Assembly (NCBI RefSeq): GCF_030056665.1
Contig: NZ_JASHIG010000036.1
Source of the DNA: Flectobacillus roseus
Lineage (GTDB): Bacteria; Bacteroidota; Bacteroidia; Cytophagales; Spirosomataceae
Direction: 5' to 3' (one strand)
DNA length: 64,000 nt
Shown here: positions 36,984-45,869 of the stretch, one piece after another
How the letters are laid out: each line of letters starts with the position of its first letter
Position numbering within the stretch: position 1 is the stretch's first letter
Notes under the pieces: model-generated
Databases searched by the model: none
The model's input: only the letters and a program-made list of their open reading frames with translations
What the model was told of the DNA's origin: nothing
Position numbers and translations under genes: made by a program

Positions 36984-37724
36984 ATGAGTATTAAATTAGC
37001 CATCGTCATGCCAGCTTACAACGAAGAAGAGTGCATGGCAGACGTAGTAAAAATCTGGAGTGACCTTTTAGACACAGAGTTTGCAGGAGAAAATACCCGC
37101 TTGATCGTAGTGAATGATGGTTCAAGAGACAATACTGGTAAAATTCTTGACGAAATTCAGCCACAGTATCCTAAATTAATTGTTGTTCACCAACCAAATG
37201 GCGGACACGGTAATGCGGTAGTTCACGCTTATAGAAAAGCAGTAGAAATTGGTGCTGAATATGTGTTCCAAACAGACTCAGACGACCAATTTATTCCTGA
37301 AGATGTAAAAAAACTTTGGGATAAAAGAACCCAATCTGATTTTATCTTAGGCTATCGTCAAGTGCGTCATGATGCGGTTTTCCGTTTGTTTATCACCCGT
37401 ATATTACGTTGGAGTATGTTCTTGGTTTACGGAACATTCATCCTCGATTCCAATATTCCATTCCGTTTGATTAAAGGAAGCTTCTTGAAAAAATTGTTGG
37501 AACAATTACCAAGTCCAACTCCTTTTGCACCGAATATTTTTATTGCAATTATGGCGAAAAAATCAGGTCAAGAGCTATTCAATATTCCAATTGTTCACAA
37601 AGAGCGCCTTACTGGGGAAGTTTCAATCCGAAAAATGAAACTCCTTAAAGTATGTTGGCAGAGCTTCAAAGAGCTTTTGAATTTCCGCTTGGAACTAAAT
37701 ACGAAAATCAAAAAATTGAAATAG
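36984..37724 (+). CDS. Glycosyltransferase family 2
   Basis: This 246-residue cytoplasmic GT-A fold enzyme has the nucleotide-sugar motifs AIVMPAYNEEE at the start, IVVNDGSRDNTG with Asp45, and the metal-binding TDSDDQF (Asp98, Asp100). It resembles dolichol-phosphate-mannose-synthase-like and undecaprenyl-linked GT2 enzymes but has no C-terminal membrane segments; only a hydrophobic stretch near 135-155 (SMFLVYGTFILDSNI) could touch the membrane. It probably adds one sugar to a lipid carrier or growing glycan. A strong hairpin follows the stop, so it is a single-gene unit or the end of one. Confidence 0.85.
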   Translation: MSIKLAIVMPAYNEEECMADVVKIWSDLLDTEFAGENTRLIVVNDGSRDNTGKILDEIQPQYPKLIVVHQPNGGHGNAVVHAYRKAVEIGAEYVFQTDSDDQFIPEDVKKLWDKRTQSDFILGYRQVRHDAVFRLFITRILRWSMFLVYGTFILDSNIPFRLIKGSFLKKLLEQLPSPTPFAPNIFIAIMAKKSGQELFNIPIVHKERLTGEVSIRKMKLLKVCWQSFKELLNFRLELNTKIKKLK

Positions 37725-37729
37725 TAACG

Positions 37730-37756
37730 TTGGCTTAGGAATTATTCTTAAGCCAA
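37730..37756 (+). terminator. Terminator after the GT2 gene
   Basis: Arms 37730-37742 and 37744-37756 pair over up to 13 bases (the innermost pairs opening to form the loop), followed by TTCTCTATTTTTA. It starts five bases after the stop codon. Confidence 0.75.
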
Positions 37757-37865
37757 TTCTCTATTTTTATTCACTTCTTTTGTCAAATTTTTGCTGTTGT
37801 TTTTACCTCAAACAACAAGACTGAATTACAACAAACAGGCTAAAGACTTCGGCCGCAATTATTGT

Positions 37866-39257
37866 ATGAAATATCAATATGTCATCATTGGTTCAGGACC
37901 AACAGGTCTTGGCGCAGCGTATCGCTTGAAAGAACTTGGTATCAAGGACTTTATCGTACTTGAAAAAGAAAATTATATCGGAGGTTTGGCCACCAGTTTC
38001 GTAGATGAAAAAGGCTTTACTTGGGATGTAGGGGGTCACGTACAATTTTCGCACTACAAGTATTTCGATGACCTAATGATGAAAGCATTGGGCGAAGATG
38101 GCTGGTTGACGCACCAACGTGAATCATGGGTTTGGATTGAAGACCGTTTTGTACCATACCCTTTCCAAAACAATATCAAATACCTTAGCAAAGAAACGAT
38201 GTGGAAATGCTTAGAGGGTTTGATTAAGTTGTACAAAAACCCTTCTAGTAAAAAACCTGCCAACTTTCATGAGTGGATTATGAATACATTTGGCGAAGGT
38301 CTCGCTGAGGTATTTATGTTGCCATACAACTTCAAAGTTTGGGCTTTCCCTCCTGCACAAATGAATGCAAGCTGGGTTGGTGAGCGTGTTGCTGTTACTG
38401 ATTTACAACGTGTTACCCAAAATATTCTATTCGATAAGGATGACCTTTCGTGGGGTCCAAACAATACATTCCAATTCCCTAAGCATGGTGGTACAGGAGC
38501 TATCTGGGAAAACGTTGGTAAATTGGTAGGTGAAGAAAATATCTTGACAAACGCTAAAGTAGCCAAAGTAGACCCTATTGCTAAAAAGTTGATTTTGGAA
38601 GACGGTCGTGAAATCGAATATACCTATTTGATGAACACAATGCCGTTGGATATTTTCACTACCAAAGTGGAAGGTTTGGACGAAACAATTACAGCCAAAG
38701 CACAAGGTCTTAAACACTCTTCTACCAACGTGATTGGTATTGGTTTGAAAGGTAAACCAAAAGCTGATTTGGCTACTAAATGTTGGATGTATTTCCCAGA
38801 AAAAAATAGCCCATATTATCGTATTACGGTATTCTCAAACTATAGCCCATACAACGTTCCAGATATCGAAAATCAATGGTCATTGATGGCAGAGGTAAGT
38901 GAATCGGAATGTAAGCCTGTGGACAGAGAAACTTTGATTAAAGATACGGTTCGTGCGATGTTGGAAGATAAGCTCATCGAATCTGAGGATGATATTATTT
39001 CAGAATTTATCTTCTCTACGAACTATGGTTATCCAACACCATCTGTTGAGCGTGATGGTATTTTGAAAGAAGTACTTCCAGCCCTTGAGAAATACGATAT
39101 TTACTCACGTGGACGTTTTGGCGCTTGGAAATATGAAGTTTCTAACCAAGACCACTCGTTAATGCAAGGTGTTGAGTGGGCCAACAGAATGGCACATGGT
39201 GTTCCTGAATTGACATTGTTCTTCCCAGATACGGCCAATGCGATGTGGGGAAAATAA
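37866..39257 (+). CDS. FAD-dependent oxidoreductase, UDP-galactopyranose-mutase-like / amine oxidase fold
   Basis: This 463-residue flavoprotein starts at ATG 37866 directly before the Rossmann strand YVIIGSGPTGLGAAYRLKEL (GxGxxG at residues 9-14). FVDEKGFTWDVGGHVQFSH matches the second FAD-contact region. VPYPFQNNI and the late GRFGAWKYEVSNQDHSLMQG are reminiscent of UDP-galactopyranose mutases and protoporphyrinogen-oxidase-like proteins. It lies in the glycan cluster right after a GT2 gene, which favours a nucleotide-sugar or lipid-linked-sugar substrate over porphyrin. That choice is inference; the sequence alone only secures an FAD-binding amine-oxidase-type fold. A hairpin terminator is placed 86 bases after the stop. 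Confidence 0.75.
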   Translation: MKYQYVIIGSGPTGLGAAYRLKELGIKDFIVLEKENYIGGLATSFVDEKGFTWDVGGHVQFSHYKYFDDLMMKALGEDGWLTHQRESWVWIEDRFVPYPFQNNIKYLSKETMWKCLEGLIKLYKNPSSKKPANFHEWIMNTFGEGLAEVFMLPYNFKVWAFPPAQMNASWVGERVAVTDLQRVTQNILFDKDDLSWGPNNTFQFPKHGGTGAIWENVGKLVGEENILTNAKVAKVDPIAKKLILEDGREIEYTYLMNTMPLDIFTTKVEGLDETITAKAQGLKHSSTNVIGIGLKGKPKADLATKCWMYFPEKNSPYYRITVFSNYSPYNVPDIENQWSLMAEVSESECKPVDRETLIKDTVRAMLEDKLIESEDDIISEFIFSTNYGYPTPSVERDGILKEVLPALEKYDIYSRGRFGAWKYEVSNQDHSLMQGVEWANRMAHGVPELTLFFPDTANAMWGK

Positions 39258-39343
39258 ATAAGAGTATTGGGGTGGCCGATAATCTGTAGAAATAGAATAC
39301 CTTTTCTTAAGTAAATCATCCATTTACCTACAACAAAATATAT

Positions 39344-39388
39344 AAACGAGAACAGTTTTGGGAATTTCATCTGAAGCTGTTCTCGTTT
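39344..39388 (+). terminator. Terminator after the FAD gene, adjoining the next promoter
   Basis: Arms 39344-39355 and 39377-39388 pair perfectly over 12 bases with a 21-base loop, followed by GCTTTTTG. That T-run is also the -33 region of the next promoter. Confidence 0.7.
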
Positions 39389-39392
39389 GCTT

Positions 39393-39423
39393 TTTGATAG
39401 CCCCCACAAAAGCCTTATCTTTG
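39393..39423 (+). promoter_or_regulatory. Promoter of the 882-residue protein gene
   Basis: TTTG at 39393-39396, exactly 19 bases, then TATCTTTG at 39416-39423. This is the same spacing as the promoter at 35504-35534 and gives a leader of about 30 bases. Confidence 0.75.
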
Positions 39424-39461
39424 ATCTCACAAATATTTATTTTCAAATTTGCTTTATCAGA

Positions 39462-42110
39462 ATGAAAAAAAATTGGTTCATCCTACTTGCAATCCTTTTA
39501 GGAATAGGCGGTTTTTTCTTTTATAGAAACACCACTGCCACCAACAAACTCATTTCTGATCTTATTCCAGACAACACCTTGTTACTGCTGGAAGCCTATC
39601 AGCCCAACGAGGCCAGCATTAAAAGTAAATTACAAGAGTTACCCTTCACAGATTCTTTATTTCCAATTGCCAAAGAATTAGAACATTATGGTTTAAAAGG
39701 GGAAAGGCTCGATGCTCTGTTTGCCAATCGCTTATTGTACTTTGCTTATATTCCACAAGCCAAAGAACGTATTACTTGGGCCTATTTTATCCCTCTCATT
39801 TCTGAAGATGAACCTCTGCTCGACCAATTGATCCACTTGGACAAAACCCGTGAAGGCTTACGTTTGATTACTCATACTACGGCGAAACAAAAGATTCACG
39901 AAATATTTTTTAATTCCACCAAAACTGAAATTGCATTTTTCATCAAAGATAATTTTCTCATCATTAGTCCTTCTACCCTAGTTTTGGAGGAAATTCTTTT
40001 GAGTAAAAAGCATTTTTGGGCACAGAATTTACCTCTCAAGGATTTATCAACCTTTACAGAATCCACTTTGATGACTACCCATGTGAATGCTCATGCCATC
40101 AAAGAATTTGGTGTAAAAGTTGTAGAACAAAAACGTACCTCTGCTCCTTATTTAGCCCGTATTTTGCCTCAGTCGTGGACTTGGTATCTCAAAGATAGTT
40201 TCCTTAACTATGGCGTAGAGGCATTCTCAGTGAGTCCCAATCCAGAAATCTTCGGAACACAATCAGCCAAAAAATTTGATGTAGGCAATATGATTCCTAA
40301 TTCTTGCTCCATGGCACTGAATATTAGTGTTGACCAATCAAGTGAATTGAAGGATAATTGTCAAAAACAAATTGAATCGGATGAATATTTATTGAAGCTT
40401 CAAAACTCTGCAAAAAGCGATTTTGATATCGATTTTGAGCAGATTCAGGATAATATCCAAAATAGTGTCAGTCTACTAAATCTTGAAGGTAGCGATCCAA
40501 GCAAAGCCAATAAAATTGTACTTATTCAAAACAAAGAAATCAAAAACCTACTTAAGGAGGTTACCCTAAAAGTGGCCAATGCCAAAGGACAAAAACCTTA
40601 TGCAATCCCGTATGGTTCGTTCACGATTACTGCCTTGGGTGTTCGAGAGTTTCCAGCAATGGTTTTAGGACCTATTTTTTCAGGTTTTAGTAATTGTATT
40701 TTTACAGAATATAAGGATTTTGTTATTCTAGCAAGTGATCTAAGTACCCTACAGGAATATCTATTGAGTATTAGTAAAAATGAAGTTTGGTCGAGTAGTA
40801 GTCGTCATCAGTCACTACTCAAAAAACTTGGAGAAAATAATTTAGTTTGGATTTCAGAACCTCAAAAAGCCCTAACTGGTCTTCAAGCCTTGCTACCTTC
40901 TCCTTGGTACGAAATGTCAAAAGAATCATTTGAGTCTTCAGGAATCACCTTTTTAGTATATCAGTCTAACGAAGAGAAATCTAAGTTTTCTTTTTTAAAG
41001 GGTGATTCGTACAAGGGAAGCTCCTCTGGAAAATATGATTATAAATTACTAAAACTCAAACAGTATGGTTATAGTGTTGCTGGAAAACCGCTAATGTTGG
41101 TAAACCCAACCACCAAGTCCTCAGAACTATTATTCCAAACTACTGGAAATCAACTTGTTTTATTGAATGAAGGCAAAAAAATATGGTCTACCTCAGTTCA
41201 AGGAAAAATATTGGGTGAACCACAATTTTTGAAAACTAGTAGCGATAAAAAACAGCGATTAATGGTGCTTACTACCCAAAAAGCCTATATCCTAAAACGA
41301 GAGGAAGATGGTTTTGAGGTAAATAGTAGTACGAACATTTCAGGACTTAACTCAACTAGTTGGGCTGTTGCAGAATCCAATAATCAAATCCATATTATAA
41401 CCTCAAACGGTCTTTGTGTAAGTTTACAATCAGATGATTTAGAGGAAACCCATAGCTTTAAACAAAAATCCCTTGAAAATTGTATCGGTCCACTCCCAAC
41501 AATTGGTTATAAGGGACAGGTTTATACTGTAGGTCTTACAGAAAATGGTTTGTTGGGTATCGTGAACGAAAAGGGAGAATTTACCACTGGATTTCCTGTA
41601 AAAACAAACGTTCCAACCCTTTCAGCACCTGTGTTAGACCAAACTGATGGGCAAATTGCCATATTAGTTTTGGGACAAAAAGGCGAATTTTTTAAAGTTA
41701 ATATGTCAGGAAAGGTGGTTCAAAAAAATCAGTTTTTTAGACCAGATACTGAATATAAATTCCAACTTTGTGCCTCCGATAAACCCAACGACTGGGTTGT
41801 AATGCGCGGAAATAACAAAGTAGTGACTGTTTTGGACAAAAATGATAAGGAGCTTTTTTCCGTAAAAGATCTTGCTTTTGGACGTAAATACCTCAAATAC
41901 TACAATTTAGGAAGCGGTCGTAGATTTTATGCAATCTTCAACGGCTGGTCATCCTATTATTTGTATAACGAAAAAGGCGAGCAGGTGTCCGACAAGCCTA
42001 TTATCTCAAGCTCTGCCCCTATCATTCAGTATTCGGATTCTTACAATAAACTTATCATAACAACGCATAATAATCAGAATATCGAAACATGGTCAATCAA
42101 ATTGAAGTAG
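39462..42110 (+). CDS. Large membrane-anchored protein of unknown function
   Basis: I do not recognise this 882-residue protein. I start it at ATG 39462, which follows a good promoter and opens a single N-terminal membrane anchor (WFILLAILLGIGGFFFYR, about residues 4-22). The rest should lie in the periplasm. The first part (about 30-520) is alpha/beta with regularly spaced hydrophobic segments and might be related to DUF3352-type proteins. The second part (about 540-880) has repeated short strands with Gly/Asn turns (KPLMLVNPTTKSSELLFQTT, QIAILVLGQKGEFFKVNMSG, NDWVVMRGNNKVVTVLDKND) like a beta-propeller of PQQ/WD40 type. It is followed after 78 bases by the MBOAT gene, so a role in glycan export, acetylation or envelope assembly is possible but unproven. 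Confidence 0.7.
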   Translation: MKKNWFILLAILLGIGGFFFYRNTTATNKLISDLIPDNTLLLLEAYQPNEASIKSKLQELPFTDSLFPIAKELEHYGLKGERLDALFANRLLYFAYIPQAKERITWAYFIPLISEDEPLLDQLIHLDKTREGLRLITHTTAKQKIHEIFFNSTKTEIAFFIKDNFLIISPSTLVLEEILLSKKHFWAQNLPLKDLSTFTESTLMTTHVNAHAIKEFGVKVVEQKRTSAPYLARILPQSWTWYLKDSFLNYGVEAFSVSPNPEIFGTQSAKKFDVGNMIPNSCSMALNISVDQSSELKDNCQKQIESDEYLLKLQNSAKSDFDIDFEQIQDNIQNSVSLLNLEGSDPSKANKIVLIQNKEIKNLLKEVTLKVANAKGQKPYAIPYGSFTITALGVREFPAMVLGPIFSGFSNCIFTEYKDFVILASDLSTLQEYLLSISKNEVWSSSSRHQSLLKKLGENNLVWISEPQKALTGLQALLPSPWYEMSKESFESSGITFLVYQSNEEKSKFSFLKGDSYKGSSSGKYDYKLLKLKQYGYSVAGKPLMLVNPTTKSSELLFQTTGNQLVLLNEGKKIWSTSVQGKILGEPQFLKTSSDKKQRLMVLTTQKAYILKREEDGFEVNSSTNISGLNSTSWAVAESNNQIHIITSNGLCVSLQSDDLEETHSFKQKSLENCIGPLPTIGYKGQVYTVGLTENGLLGIVNEKGEFTTGFPVKTNVPTLSAPVLDQTDGQIAILVLGQKGEFFKVNMSGKVVQKNQFFRPDTEYKFQLCASDKPNDWVVMRGNNKVVTVLDKNDKELFSVKDLAFGRKYLKYYNLGSGRRFYAIFNGWSSYYLYNEKGEQVSDKPIISSSAPIIQYSDSYNKLIITTHNNQNIETWSIKLK

Positions 42111-42188
42111 TTTCGTATCTCAAAACTTTAGCTGTAGTATCATCACAACACCCAAACCCGATGGTTGGATAGGTACAAATTATAAACT

Positions 42189-43595
42189 ATGTTATTTAAT
42201 ACTGTACATTTTTTAATCTTTTTTGTCATAGTTACGCTTGCGTACTTCAGCCTTGGTTGGTCAGGTAGATGGCGATTGCTTTTGTTGGCAAGTTGCTATT
42301 TCTACATGATATTCAAGCCTATCTATTTTCTGATATTGCTAAGTACCATCATCATTGATTACATTGCTGGAATACTTCTTGAAAATGAACAAAATGCTGT
42401 AAAACGAAAGCTATTGCTCGTCATAAGTCTGATTTCTAATATTGGTATTCTTGTCTATTTTAAGTATTTCAATTTCCTGAATGATAGCCTTACCGAAGTT
42501 TTGAGTTGGGCATCTATGACCAATCCTATCAAGGCTTTAGATATTTTGCTTCCTGTCGGCTTATCGTTTCATACCTTTCAGGCAATGAGTTACACGATAG
42601 AAGTGTATCGAGGAAACCATAAGGCAGAACGTCATTTTGGTATCTATGCTTTATATGTGATGTTCTATCCGCAGTTGGTTGCAGGACCGATTGAGCGTCC
42701 ACAAAATGTGCTTTATCAGTTTCATCAATTTCATCAATTCAATTGGGAAAAAGTAAAAAGTGGCTTATTCTTAATTGCTTTTGGACTTTTCAAAAAAGTA
42801 GTTATTGCTGATAGACTTGCCATGTTGGTTGATCATTGCTATAACCAACCCGAAAATAAAAATGGGCTTTCGCTCCTTCTAGCAACCTTCTTTTACACTT
42901 TTCAAATCTATTGCGATTTTTCTGGATACTCCGAAATTGCACTTGGAACAGCTCGTGTTATGGGATTTGAGCTCATGGAAAACTTTCATAGTCCCTATTT
43001 CTCAGGTTCTATTTCAGAGTTTTGGCGACGTTGGCATATCTCCTTATCAACTTGGTTTAGAGACTATCTGTATATTCCTTTAGGTGGAAATCGTGTGTCA
43101 GAGTTCAGAAAATATTTAAACCAGTTTATTGTTTTTATGGTCAGTGGATTGTGGCATGGTGCTAACTGGACCTTTGTCATCTGGGGCTCGCTACATGGTT
43201 TCTATTTGATTGTTGCCATTTTCAGAAATAAATATTTCCCTAGCTTAAAACTACCTCAAAACCTCTGGGGAAAAACACTTAATGTGTTCAGCACATTTTT
43301 CTTGGTGATGCTTGCATGGGTATTTTTTAGAGCTAAAAATATACATGATGCTACTGTGATTTTGCATAAAATCAGCTTTACCTCTCTGACGGATACCTTG
43401 CAAAGTCCGCTAAATCAGGCTGAACTGGTTTTCTGTTTTATGCTTATTGGTTTATTGATGTTAAAAGACTGGAAGTTCTTTTATGTGGATACAAGCTCAA
43501 ATAAGAAATTTTGGTTACTGACAGGTGGTTTGGCATTTTTGACGTATTTCTTAGGCGTGTTTGAAACCAATCAGTTTATCTATTTCCAATTCTAG
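42189..43595 (+). CDS. MBOAT family O-acyltransferase (AlgI-like)
   Basis: This 468-residue protein has about eleven hydrophobic helices and the membrane-bound O-acyltransferase core. MSYTIEVYRG, AGPIERPQNVLYQF and CDFSGYSEIALGTARVMG match AlgI-type proteins, followed by FWRRWHISLSTWFRDYLYIPLGG split over two helices. The catalytic histidine is His323 in VSGLWHGANWTF. AlgI-like proteins pass acetyl groups across the inner membrane for O-acetylation of a polysaccharide by a periplasmic partner. The next gene, 25 bases on, encodes a plausible SGNH partner, so the pair is a functional unit. Confidence 0.93.
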   Translation: MLFNTVHFLIFFVIVTLAYFSLGWSGRWRLLLLASCYFYMIFKPIYFLILLSTIIIDYIAGILLENEQNAVKRKLLLVISLISNIGILVYFKYFNFLNDSLTEVLSWASMTNPIKALDILLPVGLSFHTFQAMSYTIEVYRGNHKAERHFGIYALYVMFYPQLVAGPIERPQNVLYQFHQFHQFNWEKVKSGLFLIAFGLFKKVVIADRLAMLVDHCYNQPENKNGLSLLLATFFYTFQIYCDFSGYSEIALGTARVMGFELMENFHSPYFSGSISEFWRRWHISLSTWFRDYLYIPLGGNRVSEFRKYLNQFIVFMVSGLWHGANWTFVIWGSLHGFYLIVAIFRNKYFPSLKLPQNLWGKTLNVFSTFFLVMLAWVFFRAKNIHDATVILHKISFTSLTDTLQSPLNQAELVFCFMLIGLLMLKDWKFFYVDTSSNKKFWLLTGGLAFLTYFLGVFETNQFIYFQF

Positions 43596-43620
43596 TACTG
43601 AGGTAATAATTGAAAAATTT

Positions 43621-44655
43621 ATGATTTTGAAAGTATTAAAATATAGCTGTTTATTCATCGCCATATTTTTATGGATCCAAGCTTATTCGCCTGTGGTATA
43701 TCGCACCACAGGACCTATGGGCTTTTTTCCAGACGATTATCGTAATGGCGATTTGTATCGTCTCTCCTATTTACCTGAGTTTAAAGACCCAGTTAAAACT
43801 TGCACAAACTCCAAAGTATCTTCAAAAACAACTCAAAAGCCAGTGCATTTGTATATCCTTGGCGATAGTTTTACTGAACCTGCCCGTGTTGATTCTTCGA
43901 TGCTCAAGGCAGAAAAATATACTTATTTGCATTGGGCAAATAGTAGCCAAATTAAGTTGGACACCAACTACCACAATATTCTCATTCTTGAGTCTGTTGA
44001 ACGTACGGCACGTGAGCATTTTAGTGAGAAAGTCGATAACTACCAAATTATTGGACATGATACAATTGCTGAAGTACAAACCCCTCAACTTTCTTGGAAA
44101 AGACGTTTACTCCAAAAATCAGAGGAGTTTTTGACATGGTTATTTCCTGCTCAGGTAGAAGAACGCTTGCAACATACGTTGTTTAATTATGATTTCTTTT
44201 TGACTATTCGAGAAGCCAAAGCATCTTTTAATGAAAAAATATTTGGTCGTGTAGAATCGGGTGTGGTTTTATCGCCAGACAAACAAGCTTTGTTTTATAG
44301 AGACGAAGCAAAAGCAACAGAAAAAACCTCTTCTTTCTATCCTTTAGAAGCTCAGGAAGTAAACAAAATGGTAGAGGTAATCAATCGCTCTGTGACACAT
44401 TATCAAAGTGCAGGTTTCGACCAAGTTGTTTTGGCATTGATTCCTAATAAAGTAAGCGTAACTAATCCAGAACTAGGCAGTTATAATCATTTGATTGAAA
44501 AAATACAGTATAACCCGAACTTGAAAGTACCTTTTATTGAGATTTTTAGAGATTTTAATAACTTAGGAAAAATGTACTACCTCAAAGGAGATTCGCACTG
44601 GAATTGTGAAGGTAAAGCATTGTGGTTAAGTAAAGTAAATGCTATTCTCCAATAG
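43621..44655 (+). CDS. SGNH-type periplasmic O-acetyltransferase partner (AlgJ/AlgX-like)
   Basis: This 344-residue protein starts at ATG 43621 with an N-terminal membrane anchor or signal (YSCLFIAIFLWIQAYSPV). A TTG at 43561 inside the MBOAT gene is rejected. Motif LYILGDSFTEPARVD gives a candidate nucleophile Ser83, and the late KGDSHWNCEGKALW supplies Asp324 and His326, so a Ser-Asp-His set typical of SGNH/AlgJ-type enzymes is present. Together with the MBOAT protein it probably acetylates a surface polysaccharide in the periplasm. Overall similarity to AlgJ is weak by eye, so the assignment rests on the motifs and on gene order. Two hairpins follow. Confidence 0.75.
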   Translation: MILKVLKYSCLFIAIFLWIQAYSPVVYRTTGPMGFFPDDYRNGDLYRLSYLPEFKDPVKTCTNSKVSSKTTQKPVHLYILGDSFTEPARVDSSMLKAEKYTYLHWANSSQIKLDTNYHNILILESVERTAREHFSEKVDNYQIIGHDTIAEVQTPQLSWKRRLLQKSEEFLTWLFPAQVEERLQHTLFNYDFFLTIREAKASFNEKIFGRVESGVVLSPDKQALFYRDEAKATEKTSSFYPLEAQEVNKMVEVINRSVTHYQSAGFDQVVLALIPNKVSVTNPELGSYNHLIEKIQYNPNLKVPFIEIFRDFNNLGKMYYLKGDSHWNCEGKALWLSKVNAILQ

Positions 44656-44690
44656 TTTAACTGTAAAAGCTAATTAAGAGACATAAAAAA

Positions 44691-44718
44691 ACCGTCCCAA
44701 AACGTATTTTGTGACGGT
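44691..44718 (+). terminator. First hairpin after the MBOAT operon
   Basis: Arms 44691-44702 and 44707-44718 pair over 12 bases with one mismatch and a 4-base loop. A-run before and mixed bases after. Confidence 0.55.
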
Positions 44719-44740
44719 AGATATATGAAGTCTTAGGTTT

Positions 44741-44770
44741 AGGTTGATAGAAGCGTACTTCTATCAACCT
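44741..44770 (+). terminator. Second hairpin after the MBOAT operon
   Basis: Arms 44741-44753 and 44758-44770 pair perfectly over 13 bases around CGTA, followed by TTTTTG. It is the stronger of the two terminators. Confidence 0.75.
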
Positions 44771-44930
44771 TTTTGTATCAATCTATTCCACGATTACTTT
44801 ACAGATACAAACCTAAAACCTTTTCCAAATGGTCGAGATAGTAAAATCTATCTTGGAGAATTTAATTATATAACTCTCAAATTGTAAGAGTTATTGTATT
44901 AGAATTTCATTAGGAAAATGCCCCTATTGA

Positions 44931-45515
44931 TTACAATAGCACAATAAAGCTTTTCAAAATAGCACCCAAACGAACCGCTTCAAATATACGTTGCTCACTA
45001 GCACCATGACTTTTTACAGATGCCTCGTGTGAAGTAACACACATTTCACAACCGTTGATAGCTGAAATTACTAAGCTCAATAATTCAAAAAATTCTTTAC
45101 CCAAAACTGGATTCATCATGATTGACATACGAATACCTGCTGGGATATTATTGTATGATTCTTTGTCCATGAAGTGACGGAAACGGTAGAATACGTTGTT
45201 GGCGTTCATCAACGAAACACAACTTGCTACTTCCAACAATTCTTTTTCCTCTACACCTTTTGCTTTTGCCAACTCTTCCAAAGAAGCTACCAATAAAGAA
45301 GATTTTTCGTTGATTGCTACACCCAAAGCCAAAAGAACTGCATCTTTTTCAGACAAAGTAGATGCCTTCAACGAGTTACTTACATTGATTTTAAGGTCTT
45401 TGATATAACGGTGGTCAGCCGAGTTTAATCTATCCAAAAACACAGAAGCTAAATCTGTAGGCAAGTTTAATTCTGCCAACAAGTTCTTTTTTGTTTCACT
45501 TGTAGTTCCAAACAT
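44931..45515 (-). CDS. ahpD: AhpD-like alkylhydroperoxidase (carboxymuconolactone decarboxylase family)
   Basis: This 194-residue helical protein has the AhpD active-site motif Cys156-x-x-Cys159-x-x-x-His163 (GCEMCVTSHEASV). Spacing is that of Mycobacterium tuberculosis AhpD, where this redox-active pair reduces AhpC. FLDRLNSADHRYIKDLK and MNANNVFYRFRHF fit the family, and length is close to the mycobacterial protein (177). It lies downstream of ahpC on the same strand but separated by 354 bases with a terminator-like hairpin, so it probably has its own promoter. A 20-base palindrome-like site lies 47-66 bases before its start. The role is peroxide detoxification in the cytoplasm. Confidence 0.9.
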   Translation of the reverse strand: MFGTTSETKKNLLAELNLPTDLASVFLDRLNSADHRYIKDLKINVSNSLKASTLSEKDAVLLALGVAINEKSSLLVASLEELAKAKGVEEKELLEVASCVSLMNANNVFYRFRHFMDKESYNNIPAGIRMSIMMNPVLGKEFFELLSLVISAINGCEMCVTSHEASVKSHGASEQRIFEAVRLGAILKSFIVLL

Positions 45516-45561
45516 GTTATGATGTTATTTATAAAATCCTGAAAGTCTTGTTTGAAGAAAA

Positions 45562-45581
45562 GCTAACACAATCATGTTAGC
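45562..45581. promoter_or_regulatory. Dyad upstream of ahpD
   Basis: gctaaca (45562-45568) and tgttagc (45575-45581) are exact inverted repeats separated by 6 bases, 47 bases before the ahpD start. It could be an operator; OxyR is one candidate binder, but it does not match the ATAG/CTAT consensus. Confidence 0.35.
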
Positions 45582-45637
45582 CCAATGTATTATTTTAAAA
45601 ACTTAAGTAATCGTGCGAAATTAAATCAAACGACTTT

Positions 45638-45664
45638 GCTTTTGGCTTTCAGCTATGGGCATTC
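45638..45664 (-). repeat. Dispersed 27-base intergenic repeat, copy 2
   Basis: These 27 bases are the exact reverse complement of 16046-16072. They lie in non-coding DNA between ahpD and ahpC. Confidence 0.85.
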
Positions 45665-45823
45665 AGTAAAAGTAGGCCTGTTTTTTAGAAACATTTTCCT
45701 ATTGCTTAAAGCCTAAAGCGAGTATAATTTTAGTGGTGGTAAAGCGAAACTTAGTGATATTTATCATTTGGCATACCATAAATTGCTTCGCTCAGGTACC
45801 TTTGGGAAGGTATTTAGGAGAAA

Positions 45824-45853
45824 TAGCATTGTTTGATTACTCAAACAATGCTA
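45824..45853 (-). terminator. Hairpin after ahpC
   Basis: Arms 45824-45836 and 45841-45853 pair perfectly over 13 bases with a 4-base loop, 16 bases beyond the ahpC stop. Few T residues follow on the minus strand. Confidence 0.65.
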
Positions 45854-45869
45854 GATAATTTTATATCAA

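Larger units (their letters stand above)
45516..45869. other. Intergenic region between ahpD and ahpC
   Basis: This region holds a dyad near ahpD (45562-45581), the second copy of the 27-base dispersed repeat (45638-45664), and the ahpC-side hairpin (45824-45853). No gene is evident. Confidence 0.6.
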
